Source: Pedobacter sp. BMA
Lineage (GTDB): Bacteria; Bacteroidota; Bacteroidia; Sphingobacteriales; Sphingobacteriaceae
DNA: 64,000 nt
Assembly (NCBI RefSeq): GCF_001027745.1
Contig: NZ_LECU01000001.1
Location: 310,001 to 374,000 of the forward strand
Reading direction: 5' to 3'
Each line of letters begins with the position of its first letter. The first letter of the stretch is position 1. Below are positions 44,157-52,559 of this stretch, piece after piece. The notes beneath the pieces were generated by a model that was not told the origin of the DNA, did no database searches, and saw nothing but the letters and a program-made list of their open reading frames with translations. A program made the translations under genes and the position numbers.

Positions 44157-46247
44157 TCACTTTACTAATACTGACCTCTTCTCTTTAATCTGCGCTAAAA
44201 ATGCTTCTGCCTGAGCAAAATAACTTTTCGCAAATTCGGCGCCCGGTTCATTTTTATTAATCTGAAGCACCAGGTCTGAGAAATTAGTCGGCAAACTGAA
44301 TTCATCTGTTTCTACATAGTGATTATCAAATTCTCTGATTACGCCAACCTGAGTACTGCTGTTTACGCCTTTATCTAATAATAACGATTTGGCAGCACTT
44401 ACAAAGGTTGCATACGTATGGTAAATCGCATCAGCATACGCTCCTTTATCCAGGTTCTGCTTTGCCCATCCAAATTTCTCATCAGCTTCCAAAAGCAGGG
44501 TTGCCACTAAATCAATCACTACGCCGGCACATTCGCCAACGCCAATTGCTGTGACAAACTGCTCCACATGGCCCCAGTCTACAAATTCTTCCTGCTTTAA
44601 CGAAGTTAAATCTGCCAGTGGTTTTAACAACTGGTAAAAATGATCTTTACCTTTCCTATCGTAATACTGGTGAAAGTTTTCACCTTCCTCATTACTGGCT
44701 TTAAAATCGTTCAAGATGTAGTGTAGCACACTGGTAGCTCTTTTAGAAGGCACTTTGATCACACGTTCTGCTACACGGCCAACACCGTTTCCAACCGTTC
44801 CGCCGCCCAGCATCACCTGAACTGCAGGAACTACTTTACCTTCTGCTTTAAGTGAACTGCCATGAAAACCGATCTCGGCCAGGCCGTGCTGACCGCAGGA
44901 GTTCATACACCCACTGATTTTGATTTTGATATCTTTCTCGTAGATAAACTCCGGAAAATCCGTATAGATCACCTCTTCCAGCACCTCGGCAAGGGTCATT
45001 GAATTGGAGATCCCCAGGTTACAGGTATCCGTACCAGGGCAAGTCGTAATATCTGCCAGACTATCGAAACCTGCCGTAGTAAAGCCAATTTTATTCAGCG
45101 CTGAATAAAGCGAAGGCAAAGCTTCCTTGCGTACAAATTTCAAAAGCAATCCCTGATTCTGCGTAATCCTGATTTCATCAGCCACGTATGGCCTGATGGC
45201 TTCCACAAAGGCACGTGCTTTATCCGTTTTAATATCCCCAACCTGGACTTTAACATACACAGCGAAGAAGCCTTCCTGCTTTTGTTCTACTACATTTGTG
45301 GCCGACCAGTGTTTGTAGTGTGCTTCATTTAAAATCTCCACTGCTGCATACTCCTGATCAACCGGCGAGGCAGGTTGAGGTACCGTGTCTCTGTCGATTG
45401 TAAAAGTTTTAACCTTGTTAGCAGTACGCTCCTCGGCAACCAGTCTTAATACCTCTTCTAATCCAAGTTTTTGCACCAGATATTTCAGGCGGGCCTTATT
45501 TCTGTTTGAACGTTCACCATAACGGTCGAATACACGGAGAACCGATTCAGTAAAAGGAATCAACTGATCTTCATGTAAAAAGTCATGAACTGCACTTGCT
45601 AAAAAAGGCTGTGCACCCAATCCACCTGCGAAAAGCACTTTAAAACCGCGTTCACCATTCTCATTGATTTTGGGAATAAAACCTAGATCATGTATGTAGC
45701 TGAATGCAGTGTCCTTATCGCTTGAAGAGAAAGAAATTTTAATCTTTCTACCCATTTCCTGACAAATCGGATTACGCAGGAAATATTTAAATACCGCATG
45801 GGCATAAGGTGAAACATCGAAAGGTTCATCCTTATCAATTCCCGAGTTGGGAGATGCCGTAACATTACGTACTGTATTTCCGCAAGCTTCCCGTAAAGTT
45901 ATATCATCTTGTTCCAGCTTGGCCCATAACTCAGGCGTTCTATCCAAACTCACATAATGCAACTGAATATCCTGACGGGTAGTGAGGTGCAAATTCCCAC
46001 TGCCATATTCATCGGCAATATCTGCAATACGCAATAACTGCTTAAAAGTCACCTTTCCGAAAGGTAATTTTATGCGAATCATCTGCACGCCCGGCTGCCT
46101 CTGACCATAAACGCCACGGGCCAATCGTAAACTTCTAAACTTTTCGTCGTGGATAGTTCCATCACGAAAAGCTTTAATCTTATTCTCTAAATCAATAATG
46201 TCCTGCTCGACAATAGGATTTTCGAGTTCTGTTCTGAAACTTTGCAT
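44157..46247 (-). CDS. Siroheme sulfite reductase with C-terminal extension
   Basis: A 696-residue sulfite reductase hemoprotein reducing sulfite to sulfide. Two ferredoxin-like half-domains and two siroheme/[4Fe-4S] domains fill residues 1-560. 'HLTTRQDIQLH' is the siroheme-binding region and the cluster ligands are Cys403 and Cys409 ('TCPGTDTCNLG') and Cys447 and Cys451 ('SGCMNSCGQHG'). After residue about 565 comes an alpha-helical extension ('GAYADAIYHTYATFVSAAKSLLLDKG') not part of classical CysI, probably a HEPN-like helical domain. The electron donor subunit is not in the window. It is the first structural gene of the operon, preceded by a Cys-codon leader ORF and terminator. Confidence 0.93.
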   Translation of the reverse strand: MQSFRTELENPIVEQDIIDLENKIKAFRDGTIHDEKFRSLRLARGVYGQRQPGVQMIRIKLPFGKVTFKQLLRIADIADEYGSGNLHLTTRQDIQLHYVSLDRTPELWAKLEQDDITLREACGNTVRNVTASPNSGIDKDEPFDVSPYAHAVFKYFLRNPICQEMGRKIKISFSSSDKDTAFSYIHDLGFIPKINENGERGFKVLFAGGLGAQPFLASAVHDFLHEDQLIPFTESVLRVFDRYGERSNRNKARLKYLVQKLGLEEVLRLVAEERTANKVKTFTIDRDTVPQPASPVDQEYAAVEILNEAHYKHWSATNVVEQKQEGFFAVYVKVQVGDIKTDKARAFVEAIRPYVADEIRITQNQGLLLKFVRKEALPSLYSALNKIGFTTAGFDSLADITTCPGTDTCNLGISNSMTLAEVLEEVIYTDFPEFIYEKDIKIKISGCMNSCGQHGLAEIGFHGSSLKAEGKVVPAVQVMLGGGTVGNGVGRVAERVIKVPSKRATSVLHYILNDFKASNEEGENFHQYYDRKGKDHFYQLLKPLADLTSLKQEEFVDWGHVEQFVTAIGVGECAGVVIDLVATLLLEADEKFGWAKQNLDKGAYADAIYHTYATFVSAAKSLLLDKGVNSSTQVGVIREFDNHYVETDEFSLPTNFSDLVLQINKNEPGAEFAKSYFAQAEAFLAQIKEKRSVLVK

Positions 46248-46268
46248 ATGTGTTGTTAGCTTTTATTC

Positions 46269-46300
46269 AAAAAATGCTTCTCCGGTTACTGAGAAGCATT
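46269..46300 (-). terminator. Attenuator terminator in the sulfite-reductase leader
   Basis: On the minus strand AATGCTTCTC (46300-46291) and GAGAAGCATT (46282-46273) form a perfect 10-bp stem with an 8-base loop, ending in a run of six T (46274-46269). It lies 22 bases before the sulfite reductase ATG, inside the leader, so it must be avoided for the operon to be expressed. Confidence 0.85.
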
Positions 46301-46333
46301 CAAATGTTTACATCAAATCATTTAATACCCCTC
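46291..46333 (-). promoter_or_regulatory. Antiterminator competing with the leader terminator
   Basis: On the minus strand GAGGGGTATTAAATG (46333-46319) starts directly after the leader ORF stop codon and pairs with CATTTGAATGCTTCTC (46306-46291): 15 pairs, 12 Watson-Crick and 3 G-U, with one bulged G (46301) and a 12-base loop. Its 3' arm contains the whole 5' arm of the terminator, so the two structures exclude each other. Confidence 0.8.
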
Positions 46334-46402
46334 TTACTTTGTTTCGCAACAACAGCGCATGGAGAACATATGGTTTTGATTGTATGTAAATTTGAAGTTC
46401 AT
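46334..46402 (-). CDS. Cysteine-codon leader peptide of the sulfate-assimilation operon
   Basis: A 22-codon ORF ending in TAA (46336-46334), between the Rrf2 gene and the sulfite reductase gene. Its C-terminal part reads MFSMRCCCETK: three consecutive cysteine codons (TGT TGT TGC, 46354-46346), although cysteine is normally rare. Translation can start at the first ATG (46402), four bases after a TATATTTG -7 box and therefore leaderless, or at internal ATGs at 46369 or 46360. All keep the Cys run. The stop codon abuts the antiterminator's 5' arm. With Cys-tRNA scarce, a stalled ribosome leaves that arm free and transcription proceeds; with ample Cys the ribosome at the stop codon covers it and the terminator forms. 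The function is inferred from this layout. Confidence 0.85.
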   Translation of the reverse strand: MNFKFTYNQNHMFSMRCCCETK

Positions 46403-46406
46403 GCTC

Positions 46407-46429
46407 CAAATATATAAAGTATATAGAAA
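46407..46429 (-). promoter_or_regulatory. Leader promoter with shared palindromic element
   Basis: The minus strand has TATATTTG (46414-46407) overlapped by ATATAC-TTT-ATATAT (46424-46410). 20 of 23 bases equal 38028-38050 at the SUMT paralogue. No -33 TTG is visible at 17-23 bases, which suggests dependence on a regulator. Confidence 0.6.
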
Positions 46430-46492
46430 TAGTCGTAGTTTTTTATGAAAAAAATTACTAACCATTATGTTGAAGTGACAAAGAGGAAGTTT

Positions 46493-46939
46493 TTATAGGA
46501 TATCGATACCCAGCTTCAGCGAATGTTCGCGACCGATTACATCTGCAACACTGGTTTCACTTAATACTTTCAACGTTGCATCTCTTACATCAATAAAAGC
46601 GCTTCGGATACCGCAGGTTTTCTCATCCTCACATTCATCACACTTGTGGTAGAAATTCAAGCTGGCACATGGAACCATGGCAATAGGTCCGTCGGTTACA
46701 CGCATCACCTGAACCAAAAGTATATCTTCAGGTTTTTTGTTTAAGCTGTAACCACCACCAGCACCTTTTTTACTGTATAAAAAGCCTGCGTTACGCAAAT
46801 CAAGAAGGATTTGTTCGAGAAACTTTTTGGGGATATGCTCCTCCTCAGCAATCTTGGAGATTTGCATCGGTGGTTTTTCTACATTTTTTCCAAGCGCAAC
46901 AAGCGCTTTAATGGCGTATTTTGTCTTTTTGGATAGCAT
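46493..46939 (-). CDS. Rrf2-family transcriptional regulator
   Basis: A 148-residue regulator with the Rrf2 winged helix at the N terminus ('MLSKKTKYAIKALVALG', 'ISKIAEEEHIPKKFLEQIL' and 'SKKGAGGGYSLNK', residues 1-68). Four cysteines (91, 100, 103, 109) follow in the position where IscR-type members bind an iron-sulfur cluster, so a redox- or Fe-S-responsive mode is possible. CymR, another member, represses cysteine synthesis genes in Firmicutes. Here the gene ends 90 bases upstream of the cysteine leader ORF in the same orientation, so the sulfate-assimilation operon is the obvious target. Its own promoter (TAGCTTTG) carries a partly similar TACAAAGCTA word, so autoregulation is possible. 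Confidence 0.9.
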   Translation of the reverse strand: MLSKKTKYAIKALVALGKNVEKPPMQISKIAEEEHIPKKFLEQILLDLRNAGFLYSKKGAGGGYSLNKKPEDILLVQVMRVTDGPIAMVPCASLNFYHKCDECEDEKTCGIRSAFIDVRDATLKVLSETSVADVIGREHSLKLGIDIL

Positions 46940-46947
46940 ATATCGTA

Positions 46948-46955
46948 CAAAGCTA
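46948..46955 (-). promoter_or_regulatory. -7 box of the Rrf2 regulator gene
   Basis: TAGCTTTG on the minus strand, eight bases before the ATG at 46939, is a full match to TAnnTTTG. No clear -33 TTG is present. Confidence 0.5.
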
Positions 46956-47061
46956 ATAAAAGTAAGCCATATATAAAACTAATCTCAACGAGGGCATGCC
47001 CATACGGATACTCAAATAAAATTTGTCTTTATTCTATATATTTATCAAAAATATCTTTTCA

Positions 47062-48843
47062 ATGCTTCAAAGTGTCAGATTATTAAACATAAGGAACCGC
47101 AAAATCAGCATTGAATCCAAATTATTTGCACTGCTCTGTTTGTGCATGATTATCGTTTCTGCATTCAGTATCGTATTAAATCTTATTATAGGATTAGCCT
47201 GGATCAACAACGCATCCATTTTATTTTTTATCGCTGTTTACGTTATCTTCTACTATTATTCCCTGAAAGATCGCGTATCAGAAAACTGGCGTTTCTGTTT
47301 TTTTATTTTCAATTGCCTTACCATGTTTCCGGCCTGGTTCCTTAACGGAGGTTCGTGGGGTTCAACGCCTGTTTTCCTGATATTCTACTTGAGCGTAGCA
47401 GTACTTTCACTTTCTAAAAAATTCAGATGGTGGTTTATATTTCTTTTCATTTCCACTGCCGGTTTATGTATTCTGTTGGAGCAGCTCATCCCATCGTTGG
47501 TTACTCCATATGAAACTGAAAAGGCCAGAAACCTGGATTTGATCTTTGCTTTTTTAAACATCTCATTCATGATGATTTTTATGCTGATTGCTTACAGACG
47601 GGTGCTCGACTATGAGCGAATCTTACTGCTAAAAAGCAAACATCACCTGGAAAGCTCCCAGCAGGAACTGATTCTGGCAAAAGAAGCAGCAGAGGAAGCC
47701 ACCATGGCAAAATCCAACTTCCTGGCTAATGTGAGCCACGAAATCAGGACGCCGCTTAATGGAATTATTGGTGCTTCAGAATTGCTCAAGCTCACTAAAC
47801 TTAATCAGGAACAAGCAGAATTACTCAATACGCTTCAGGCCAGCAATAGTATCATGACAGATATTGTGAATGATTTGCTTGATATATCCCGGATTGAGGC
47901 GAATAAAATGGAGATTCATAACCATCCCTTTGAAATCCGCAAATGCCTTATTGATACGGAGAACATCGTAAAACCCTTATTTACCAGAAAAAACCTGCAG
48001 CTGGTTATCGAAATTGACAACAGCGTACCTGAAATCATTATCTCCGATGAAATCAGATTCAAGCAGATTATGATTAATTTGCTAGGGAATGCGGTTAAAT
48101 TTACCGAATTAGGTTATGCCAAACTGAGCGTTCAGTATATTATGATTAACGAGGTACAAACGTTGGTATCTGTATTGGAAGATACAGGAATTGGTATTGA
48201 TGAAGAAGACATGGAAAAACTCTTTCTCCCTTTTTCTCAGATTAATCCATCTACAACACGAAAGTTCGGTGGTGCGGGCCTGGGTTTGGTGATCTGCAGA
48301 AAACTGGCGGAAATGATGGGTGGAAAAATTTCGGCAAAAAGCCAGCCCGGGGCAGGATCCGCATTTACATTCTCACTACCCGCCGCATCGTATTATGCCC
48401 ATTCACTTATTAAAAGCCGCGACTTTAAGGCCAGCACCCTCCATTATCCTATTGCAGGTATGCACATCCTGATTGCTGAAGATAACGTTTTTAATCAGAT
48501 CATTACCTCAAAAATGCTGGAAAAATCCGGATACCGGTATAGTGTTGCCAGCGACGGCGAGGAAGCGCTGATCAAGGCTAAAGCGGAATATTTCAACATC
48601 ATATTAATGGATATGCAGATGCCAAAAATGGACGGCATATCGGCCACTATTGAAATATTAAAGTTCTACAAATCTCAGCAGGTGCTGCCCCCAATCATCA
48701 TTGGCTGTACTGCAAATGCCATGCAGATAGATAGAGAGGCCTGCATGAACGCCGGCATGAAAGATTTCCTCCCCAAGCCATTCACCCTAAACGACCTGAG
48801 AACAGTGATGATTAAATGGACGAAAACAGGTGTTTCAGCTTAA
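47062..48843 (+). CDS. Hybrid sensor histidine kinase with C-terminal receiver
   Basis: A 593-residue protein. About six membrane helices (residues 25-190) form the sensor part, with almost no periplasmic domain. A short coiled coil leads to the dimerisation domain with His226 in '[17 protein letters not shown]', the catalytic ATPase domain ('[11 protein letters not shown]', 'DTGIGI', 'GGAGLGLVI') and a receiver domain with Asp517 in '[12 protein letters not shown]' and 'LPKPF'. There is no output or HTH domain, so the signal must pass to another protein. ATG at 47062 is preferred; the frame also opens at TTG 47023. No partner regulator is adjacent; the Rrf2 gene is divergent. Confidence 0.88.
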   Translation: MLQSVRLLNIRNRKISIESKLFALLCLCMIIVSAFSIVLNLIIGLAWINNASILFFIAVYVIFYYYSLKDRVSENWRFCFFIFNCLTMFPAWFLNGGSWGSTPVFLIFYLSVAVLSLSKKFRWWFIFLFISTAGLCILLEQLIPSLVTPYETEKARNLDLIFAFLNISFMMIFMLIAYRRVLDYERILLLKSKHHLESSQQELILAKEAAEEATMAKSNFLANVSHEIRTPLNGIIGASELLKLTKLNQEQAELLNTLQASNSIMTDIVNDLLDISRIEANKMEIHNHPFEIRKCLIDTENIVKPLFTRKNLQLVIEIDNSVPEIIISDEIRFKQIMINLLGNAVKFTELGYAKLSVQYIMINEVQTLVSVLEDTGIGIDEEDMEKLFLPFSQINPSTTRKFGGAGLGLVICRKLAEMMGGKISAKSQPGAGSAFTFSLPAASYYAHSLIKSRDFKASTLHYPIAGMHILIAEDNVFNQIITSKMLEKSGYRYSVASDGEEALIKAKAEYFNIILMDMQMPKMDGISATIEILKFYKSQQVLPPIIIGCTANAMQIDREACMNAGMKDFLPKPFTLNDLRTVMIKWTKTGVSA

Positions 48844-48938
48844 TCAAATCATTGTAAAAGTAATGCGTTCGTTCAAGTAATCAGGGCTTATTAACCTTTA
48901 AATCCTAATTTTACCTATTCTGCTAACAATTTTTTATA

Positions 48939-50162
48939 ATGAGAAGAAAATTCAGCCTGCTCCCTATTTTAGTTATTGCAATTTTATTTTTCAGTCTTAA
49001 TGCCTATTTCATTTCAGGACTAGGTGTAATTTATAAAAGTATCTGGCTTAAAACCTCACTTTGGATAATCATTTCGGGCTTAACCTTACTACTCATATAC
49101 GCGATCGGTACGGTTCAGCGTAAAGGTGTAACGAAACTTTTTCAGGTAGTTGCACATGCATTTTTAATTGTATTCGTTTCCGAACTCATCTTTGCTGTAT
49201 TTTTACTCATTGGCGATATTTACCGGGTACTGTTATCTGTACCCACCCAATTCGAAGCAGGAGGTTATCATACCCTGAACAGAAGTAATGATTGGATAGG
49301 CTTTGCGTTTGTCATGTTTTGTTTAACTATTATACTATTTGCTTATGGTATTACAAAAGGAAAATATGCCTACCGGGTAATCAGGCATACTTTATATTTC
49401 GATGATTTACCAGAACAGTTTGACGGTTTTACATTAACGCAGATCTCTGATGTACATGCAGGGAGTTTTACCAACCCTAAGGCCGTTCAAAAAGGAATTG
49501 ACCTGATCAATGCACAAAAAAGTGACTTATTTGTATTCACTGGCGACCTGGTGAATAACATGTCCAATGAGATTGTTCCGTACATCGGGCATTTTTCCCA
49601 AATCAAAGCACCTTACGGGCAATTTTCCGTTCTTGGAAATCACGATTACGGAGATTATGTGAAGTGGCCTGGTGAAGCCGAAAAAATTAAGAACCTCAAC
49701 CAATTAAAAGCTTACCACCAGGAACTGGGTTTCAAACTTTTGCTGGACGAACATGTAGAATTACATAAAAACGGTGAAAAAATCATCCTTGCCGGTATCG
49801 AAAACTGGGGAATAGGATTTGGCGAACGAGGCGACCTGAATAAGGCCTTGCAGGGAACTGCACAAAACGACTTTAAAATTCTGCTTTCACACGATCCCTC
49901 TCACTGGGATGCACAGGTTAAAAATTACCCCTCAAAAATTCAATTGAGTCTGGCTGGCCATACTCATGGCATGCAGTTTGGAATTGAAGCCTTTGGCATC
50001 AAGTGGAGTCCGGTTAAATACAGATACAAGCATTGGGCAGGGGTCAAGTCAGAAAACGGCAGGTATCTCAATGTGAACCGGGGCTTTGGATTCCTGGGTT
50101 TTTCCGGACGCATAGGAATATGGCCTGAAGTCACTGTGATTGAGCTGAAAAAGAAAATTTAA
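48939..50162 (+). CDS. Membrane-anchored metallophosphoesterase
   Basis: A 407-residue protein with four N-terminal membrane helices (about 1-135) and a cytoplasm- or periplasm-facing calcineurin-like phosphoesterase domain. Metal-ligand motifs are complete: Asp171 and His173 in 'QISDVHAGS', 'VFTGDLVNN', 'LGNHDYG', 'LLSHDPSHWD' and 'LAGHTHGMQFG'. The arrangement resembles YkuE/YaeI-type phosphodiesterases, some of which act on lipid or UDP-sugar phosphoesters; the substrate here is unknown. It is monocistronic, and its stop codon overlaps the convergent ORF at 50159. Confidence 0.88.
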   Translation: MRRKFSLLPILVIAILFFSLNAYFISGLGVIYKSIWLKTSLWIIISGLTLLLIYAIGTVQRKGVTKLFQVVAHAFLIVFVSELIFAVFLLIGDIYRVLLSVPTQFEAGGYHTLNRSNDWIGFAFVMFCLTIILFAYGITKGKYAYRVIRHTLYFDDLPEQFDGFTLTQISDVHAGSFTNPKAVQKGIDLINAQKSDLFVFTGDLVNNMSNEIVPYIGHFSQIKAPYGQFSVLGNHDYGDYVKWPGEAEKIKNLNQLKAYHQELGFKLLLDEHVELHKNGEKIILAGIENWGIGFGERGDLNKALQGTAQNDFKILLSHDPSHWDAQVKNYPSKIQLSLAGHTHGMQFGIEAFGIKWSPVKYRYKHWAGVKSENGRYLNVNRGFGFLGFSGRIGIWPEVTVIELKKKI

Positions 50163-50473
50163 AACCTGATGATCAACCGGCACTTTTTTCTTTCCGCTTC
50201 CCCTGTAACAAGTTCAGGTAGCGTTATCCTTAATCCCATTTCAGTTTGCTTCCAGGCAAGGCAGATGTCTTCGTCTGCTATTTTCAACGCTTTCACCAAC
50301 AACACATCAGTAGATAACGATTTAATTATTAACTCTCCTACCTTCACTCCAACAAGCTCAACCATCAGTTCATCTTCCTTACCTGAATAAAAAATAATCG
50401 GATTTATTTCAGATACATTAAGTGGATTGATCACACGATCACCGGGTTTATGATTACTATTGCTGAGCGACAT
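50159..50473 (-). CDS. Short ORF resembling an alpha-L-fucosidase C-terminal domain
   Basis: A 104-residue ORF without signal peptide. 'VGELIIKSLST' and 'LAWKQTEMGLRITLPE' resemble the beta-sandwich at the end of GH29 alpha-L-fucosidases, where IKSL and WKQTxxGLxIxLP words are common. The catalytic part is absent and the upstream 187 bases do not continue the frame (in-frame TGA shortly before the ATG). It could be the remnant of a deleted fucosidase or an independent small beta-sandwich protein. Two LacI-type palindromes lie directly upstream, which suits a carbohydrate gene. The last four bases overlap the convergent phosphoesterase stop. Family assignment is tentative. Confidence 0.45.
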   Translation of the reverse strand: MSLSNSNHKPGDRVINPLNVSEINPIIFYSGKEDELMVELVGVKVGELIIKSLSTDVLLVKALKIADEDICLAWKQTEMGLRITLPELVTGEAERKKCRLIIRF

Positions 50474-50541
50474 CTGAATACACGGGGGATAAGATGTGCA
50501 AGGTATTCATTCGCCTCCTCATCTCCGGTAACTGAAGCAGC

Positions 50542-50553
50542 GCAAACGTTTGC
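50542..50553. promoter_or_regulatory. LacI-type palindromic operator, site 1
   Basis: GCAAACGTTTGC is a perfect 12-base palindrome of the PurR/CcpA/LacI operator type, 69 bases upstream of the start of the short ORF at 50473 (minus strand). Confidence 0.6.
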
Positions 50554-50638
50554 CCAATGGCTTTGTTTATTTGGGTTATGCTTCATTAATCATGAGAGTA
50601 TAAAACGAATACACATAGCAAATCCTGAAATCAAAGCG

Positions 50639-50648
50639 CAAACGTTTG
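50639..50648. promoter_or_regulatory. LacI-type palindromic operator, site 2
   Basis: CAAACGTTTG, in the longer shared context GCGCAAACGTTTG, is 96 bases centre to centre from site 1 and 12 bases after the stop codon of the FAD protein gene. Paired operators allow looping. Confidence 0.55.
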
Positions 50649-50660
50649 AGTAAATTCCCC

Positions 50661-52382
50661 TTACGTAGTACTAAACAAACTTTTAACAACGGCTTCTGAA
50701 GCGGATTCGCAAAAATCAATACCCGAATAGTCGGGATTGTAGCCTCCGATGTAAGGAACGGCCATGATGTAAATCCTGGCATTTGCCTCGCCGTTGATAT
50801 TAATTACATTGAAGTTGTCGTTAATTGTTATTCCCGGAACTTTGAGGAAATACGTTCCGTTTTCTTCTTGTACGAGCTCATTTCCATCATCAATTGCATT
50901 TTTCGCATGCTCATCCGACTTAAACTTTAATTTTGCCGGACTTACCACACCCTGATCAATTAAACTTTTAAAAGGAAAATCTTCAAATGAAAGATGGGGC
51001 TGGCCTACACAGTTTACGAAAGTTTTGAAAGGTATAGCCAGCTTTTCACCCTTACTATCAGTATAGTGATATACAATACCCCCCGATTCAACTGGCTCAA
51101 CCTCACTGTCTTTTCCAACGGTAACAATCTCCAGCACGCCCGCTTCGTGCAAGGCCATTAATACCCTGCACGAACTCTGCGGCACAAAGGCAATTACAAT
51201 GGAAATCAACGGCATCAGCACATGCTGCAGGCGTTCCATATCTTCGGCCGACAGGTATTTAGCCGGATAATTCATGGCAAAACTAAGTATCGCCAGCGCT
51301 TCTTTCCAATAAATAGATTCCTTACGCGCTATCGATCTTTCAGCTTCTTCATATTCTTTTTTAAACAGATCAAAAGGCTCCATGGATTCGCGCATATTCA
51401 TCATGGCATCCACAAATTCCTCCAGGTTCATATCTTTTATTATCTTGTGGAATGCGGGATCATTTTTAATGAAAGAAGCTTTAAAGTTCTTCTCAAACAC
51501 ATAATCCAGATCAACGAACCCACCATTTTCTTGTATATTCCGCTTAAATTCCTGCTGAGATATTGTCTCATTTTTACCCAGATGGGAATCCTTTAAGTGA
51601 AACCGAACAGCAGGGAGTAAACCATTACGCGAATGCAGAATTAATTTAAAATCTTTGCTGTCTTCATTAAGGGTAAAAACCAGCTTACCATCCTCCCCAT
51701 CTTCAAAGTTTCCGTTTAATTTTGCAAGCGTCCTCACCGCATCAATTGCTGTAAGTGATGATCCCATCAACGCTACAGGATGGTTAATTTTCACCAATAG
51801 TTTTTTTGGCGGATATGGCGAATCAAAATAACCGTCAATTTTACCTTCAAATTTTTGTGGCCAGTTGTGCCCCGAACAGATCATCACATAATCGAAATCG
51901 GATGAACCAGTTTGCGCAGTAACCACACTCACCATTTGGCGCTCAGGTCGATCGATCAGATCGTTGACTAAACTATTCAGATGTACCCTGGTCACGATGC
52001 CTTTATGATCTGCAGCTGCTTTTAACAAGCCAAATTGTGCTTTAAGATACTCGCCGAAAAACAGGCGCGGAAGTACCTTATATTCATTAAAGTTTGCTGA
52101 ATTGATTTGGAACTTATCCAGTACAGCCTGAGGCGCAACCTTCACCCAATCTTCAATAGAATTATAAATGCCAGGAATTTCATTGTCTGAAACATTGGTG
52201 ATGTGTTCAACATTCGCCCCCTCTTCACTATAGGGCATCCCTGCACCTAAAAATCCTTTTCTTTCGAAGATTTCAATTTCAATATCTGTTTGTCCCGATT
52301 CAACCAAACGTTTATACATAAACAGACCGCTCGGTCCACCGCCGATTATTGCTATTCGTTTCTTAGATGTTAATTTGCCCAT
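50661..52382 (-). CDS. FAD/NAD(P)-binding protein
   Basis: A 573-residue protein with an N-terminal dinucleotide-binding motif GGGPSG (14-19) in 'KRIAIIGGGPSGLFMYKRL' and 'EIFERKGFLGAGMPYSEEG', typical of the FAD-NAD(P)-binding (PF13454) group of flavoproteins. 'YVMICSGHNWPQKFEG' is a second conserved element, and 'TFVNCVGQPHLSFEDFPF' is the late NAD(P)-fold motif. No signal peptide or membrane helix. Relatives include ornithine hydroxylase-like and adenylate-forming-pathway enzymes, but substrate cannot be deduced. It is divergent from the DUF1810 gene across a 177-base region with no recognisable promoter box. Confidence 0.75.
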   Translation of the reverse strand: MGKLTSKKRIAIIGGGPSGLFMYKRLVESGQTDIEIEIFERKGFLGAGMPYSEEGANVEHITNVSDNEIPGIYNSIEDWVKVAPQAVLDKFQINSANFNEYKVLPRLFFGEYLKAQFGLLKAAADHKGIVTRVHLNSLVNDLIDRPERQMVSVVTAQTGSSDFDYVMICSGHNWPQKFEGKIDGYFDSPYPPKKLLVKINHPVALMGSSLTAIDAVRTLAKLNGNFEDGEDGKLVFTLNEDSKDFKLILHSRNGLLPAVRFHLKDSHLGKNETISQQEFKRNIQENGGFVDLDYVFEKNFKASFIKNDPAFHKIIKDMNLEEFVDAMMNMRESMEPFDLFKKEYEEAERSIARKESIYWKEALAILSFAMNYPAKYLSAEDMERLQHVLMPLISIVIAFVPQSSCRVLMALHEAGVLEIVTVGKDSEVEPVESGGIVYHYTDSKGEKLAIPFKTFVNCVGQPHLSFEDFPFKSLIDQGVVSPAKLKFKSDEHAKNAIDDGNELVQEENGTYFLKVPGITINDNFNVININGEANARIYIMAVPYIGGYNPDYSGIDFCESASEAVVKSLFSTT

Positions 52383-52559
52383 AAGGTTCTACCTGGTTTT
52401 TGCTATCACGATGTTTTGATGTTCCGCCATTTCATCGCATTTATCCACCTATAATCCATAAAAAACCAAATTGTTTTATCATGCCATAAAAATGTGCTGG
52501 TAAATTTTTGTAAACCAAATGCGGTATCACTTGTTAAATCTTTTTAGATTGACAAAACG

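Noticed and set aside
46269..46402. A SAM or other riboswitch in the sulfite reductase leader
   Set aside because: No S-box or other known aptamer core is visible, and the Cys-codon ORF with its competing hairpins explains the region fully.
50169..50653. Plus-strand ORFs of 73 and 67 codons across the fucosidase-like fragment and operators
   Set aside because: They are antisense to a better candidate, cover palindromic operators, and resemble no protein family.
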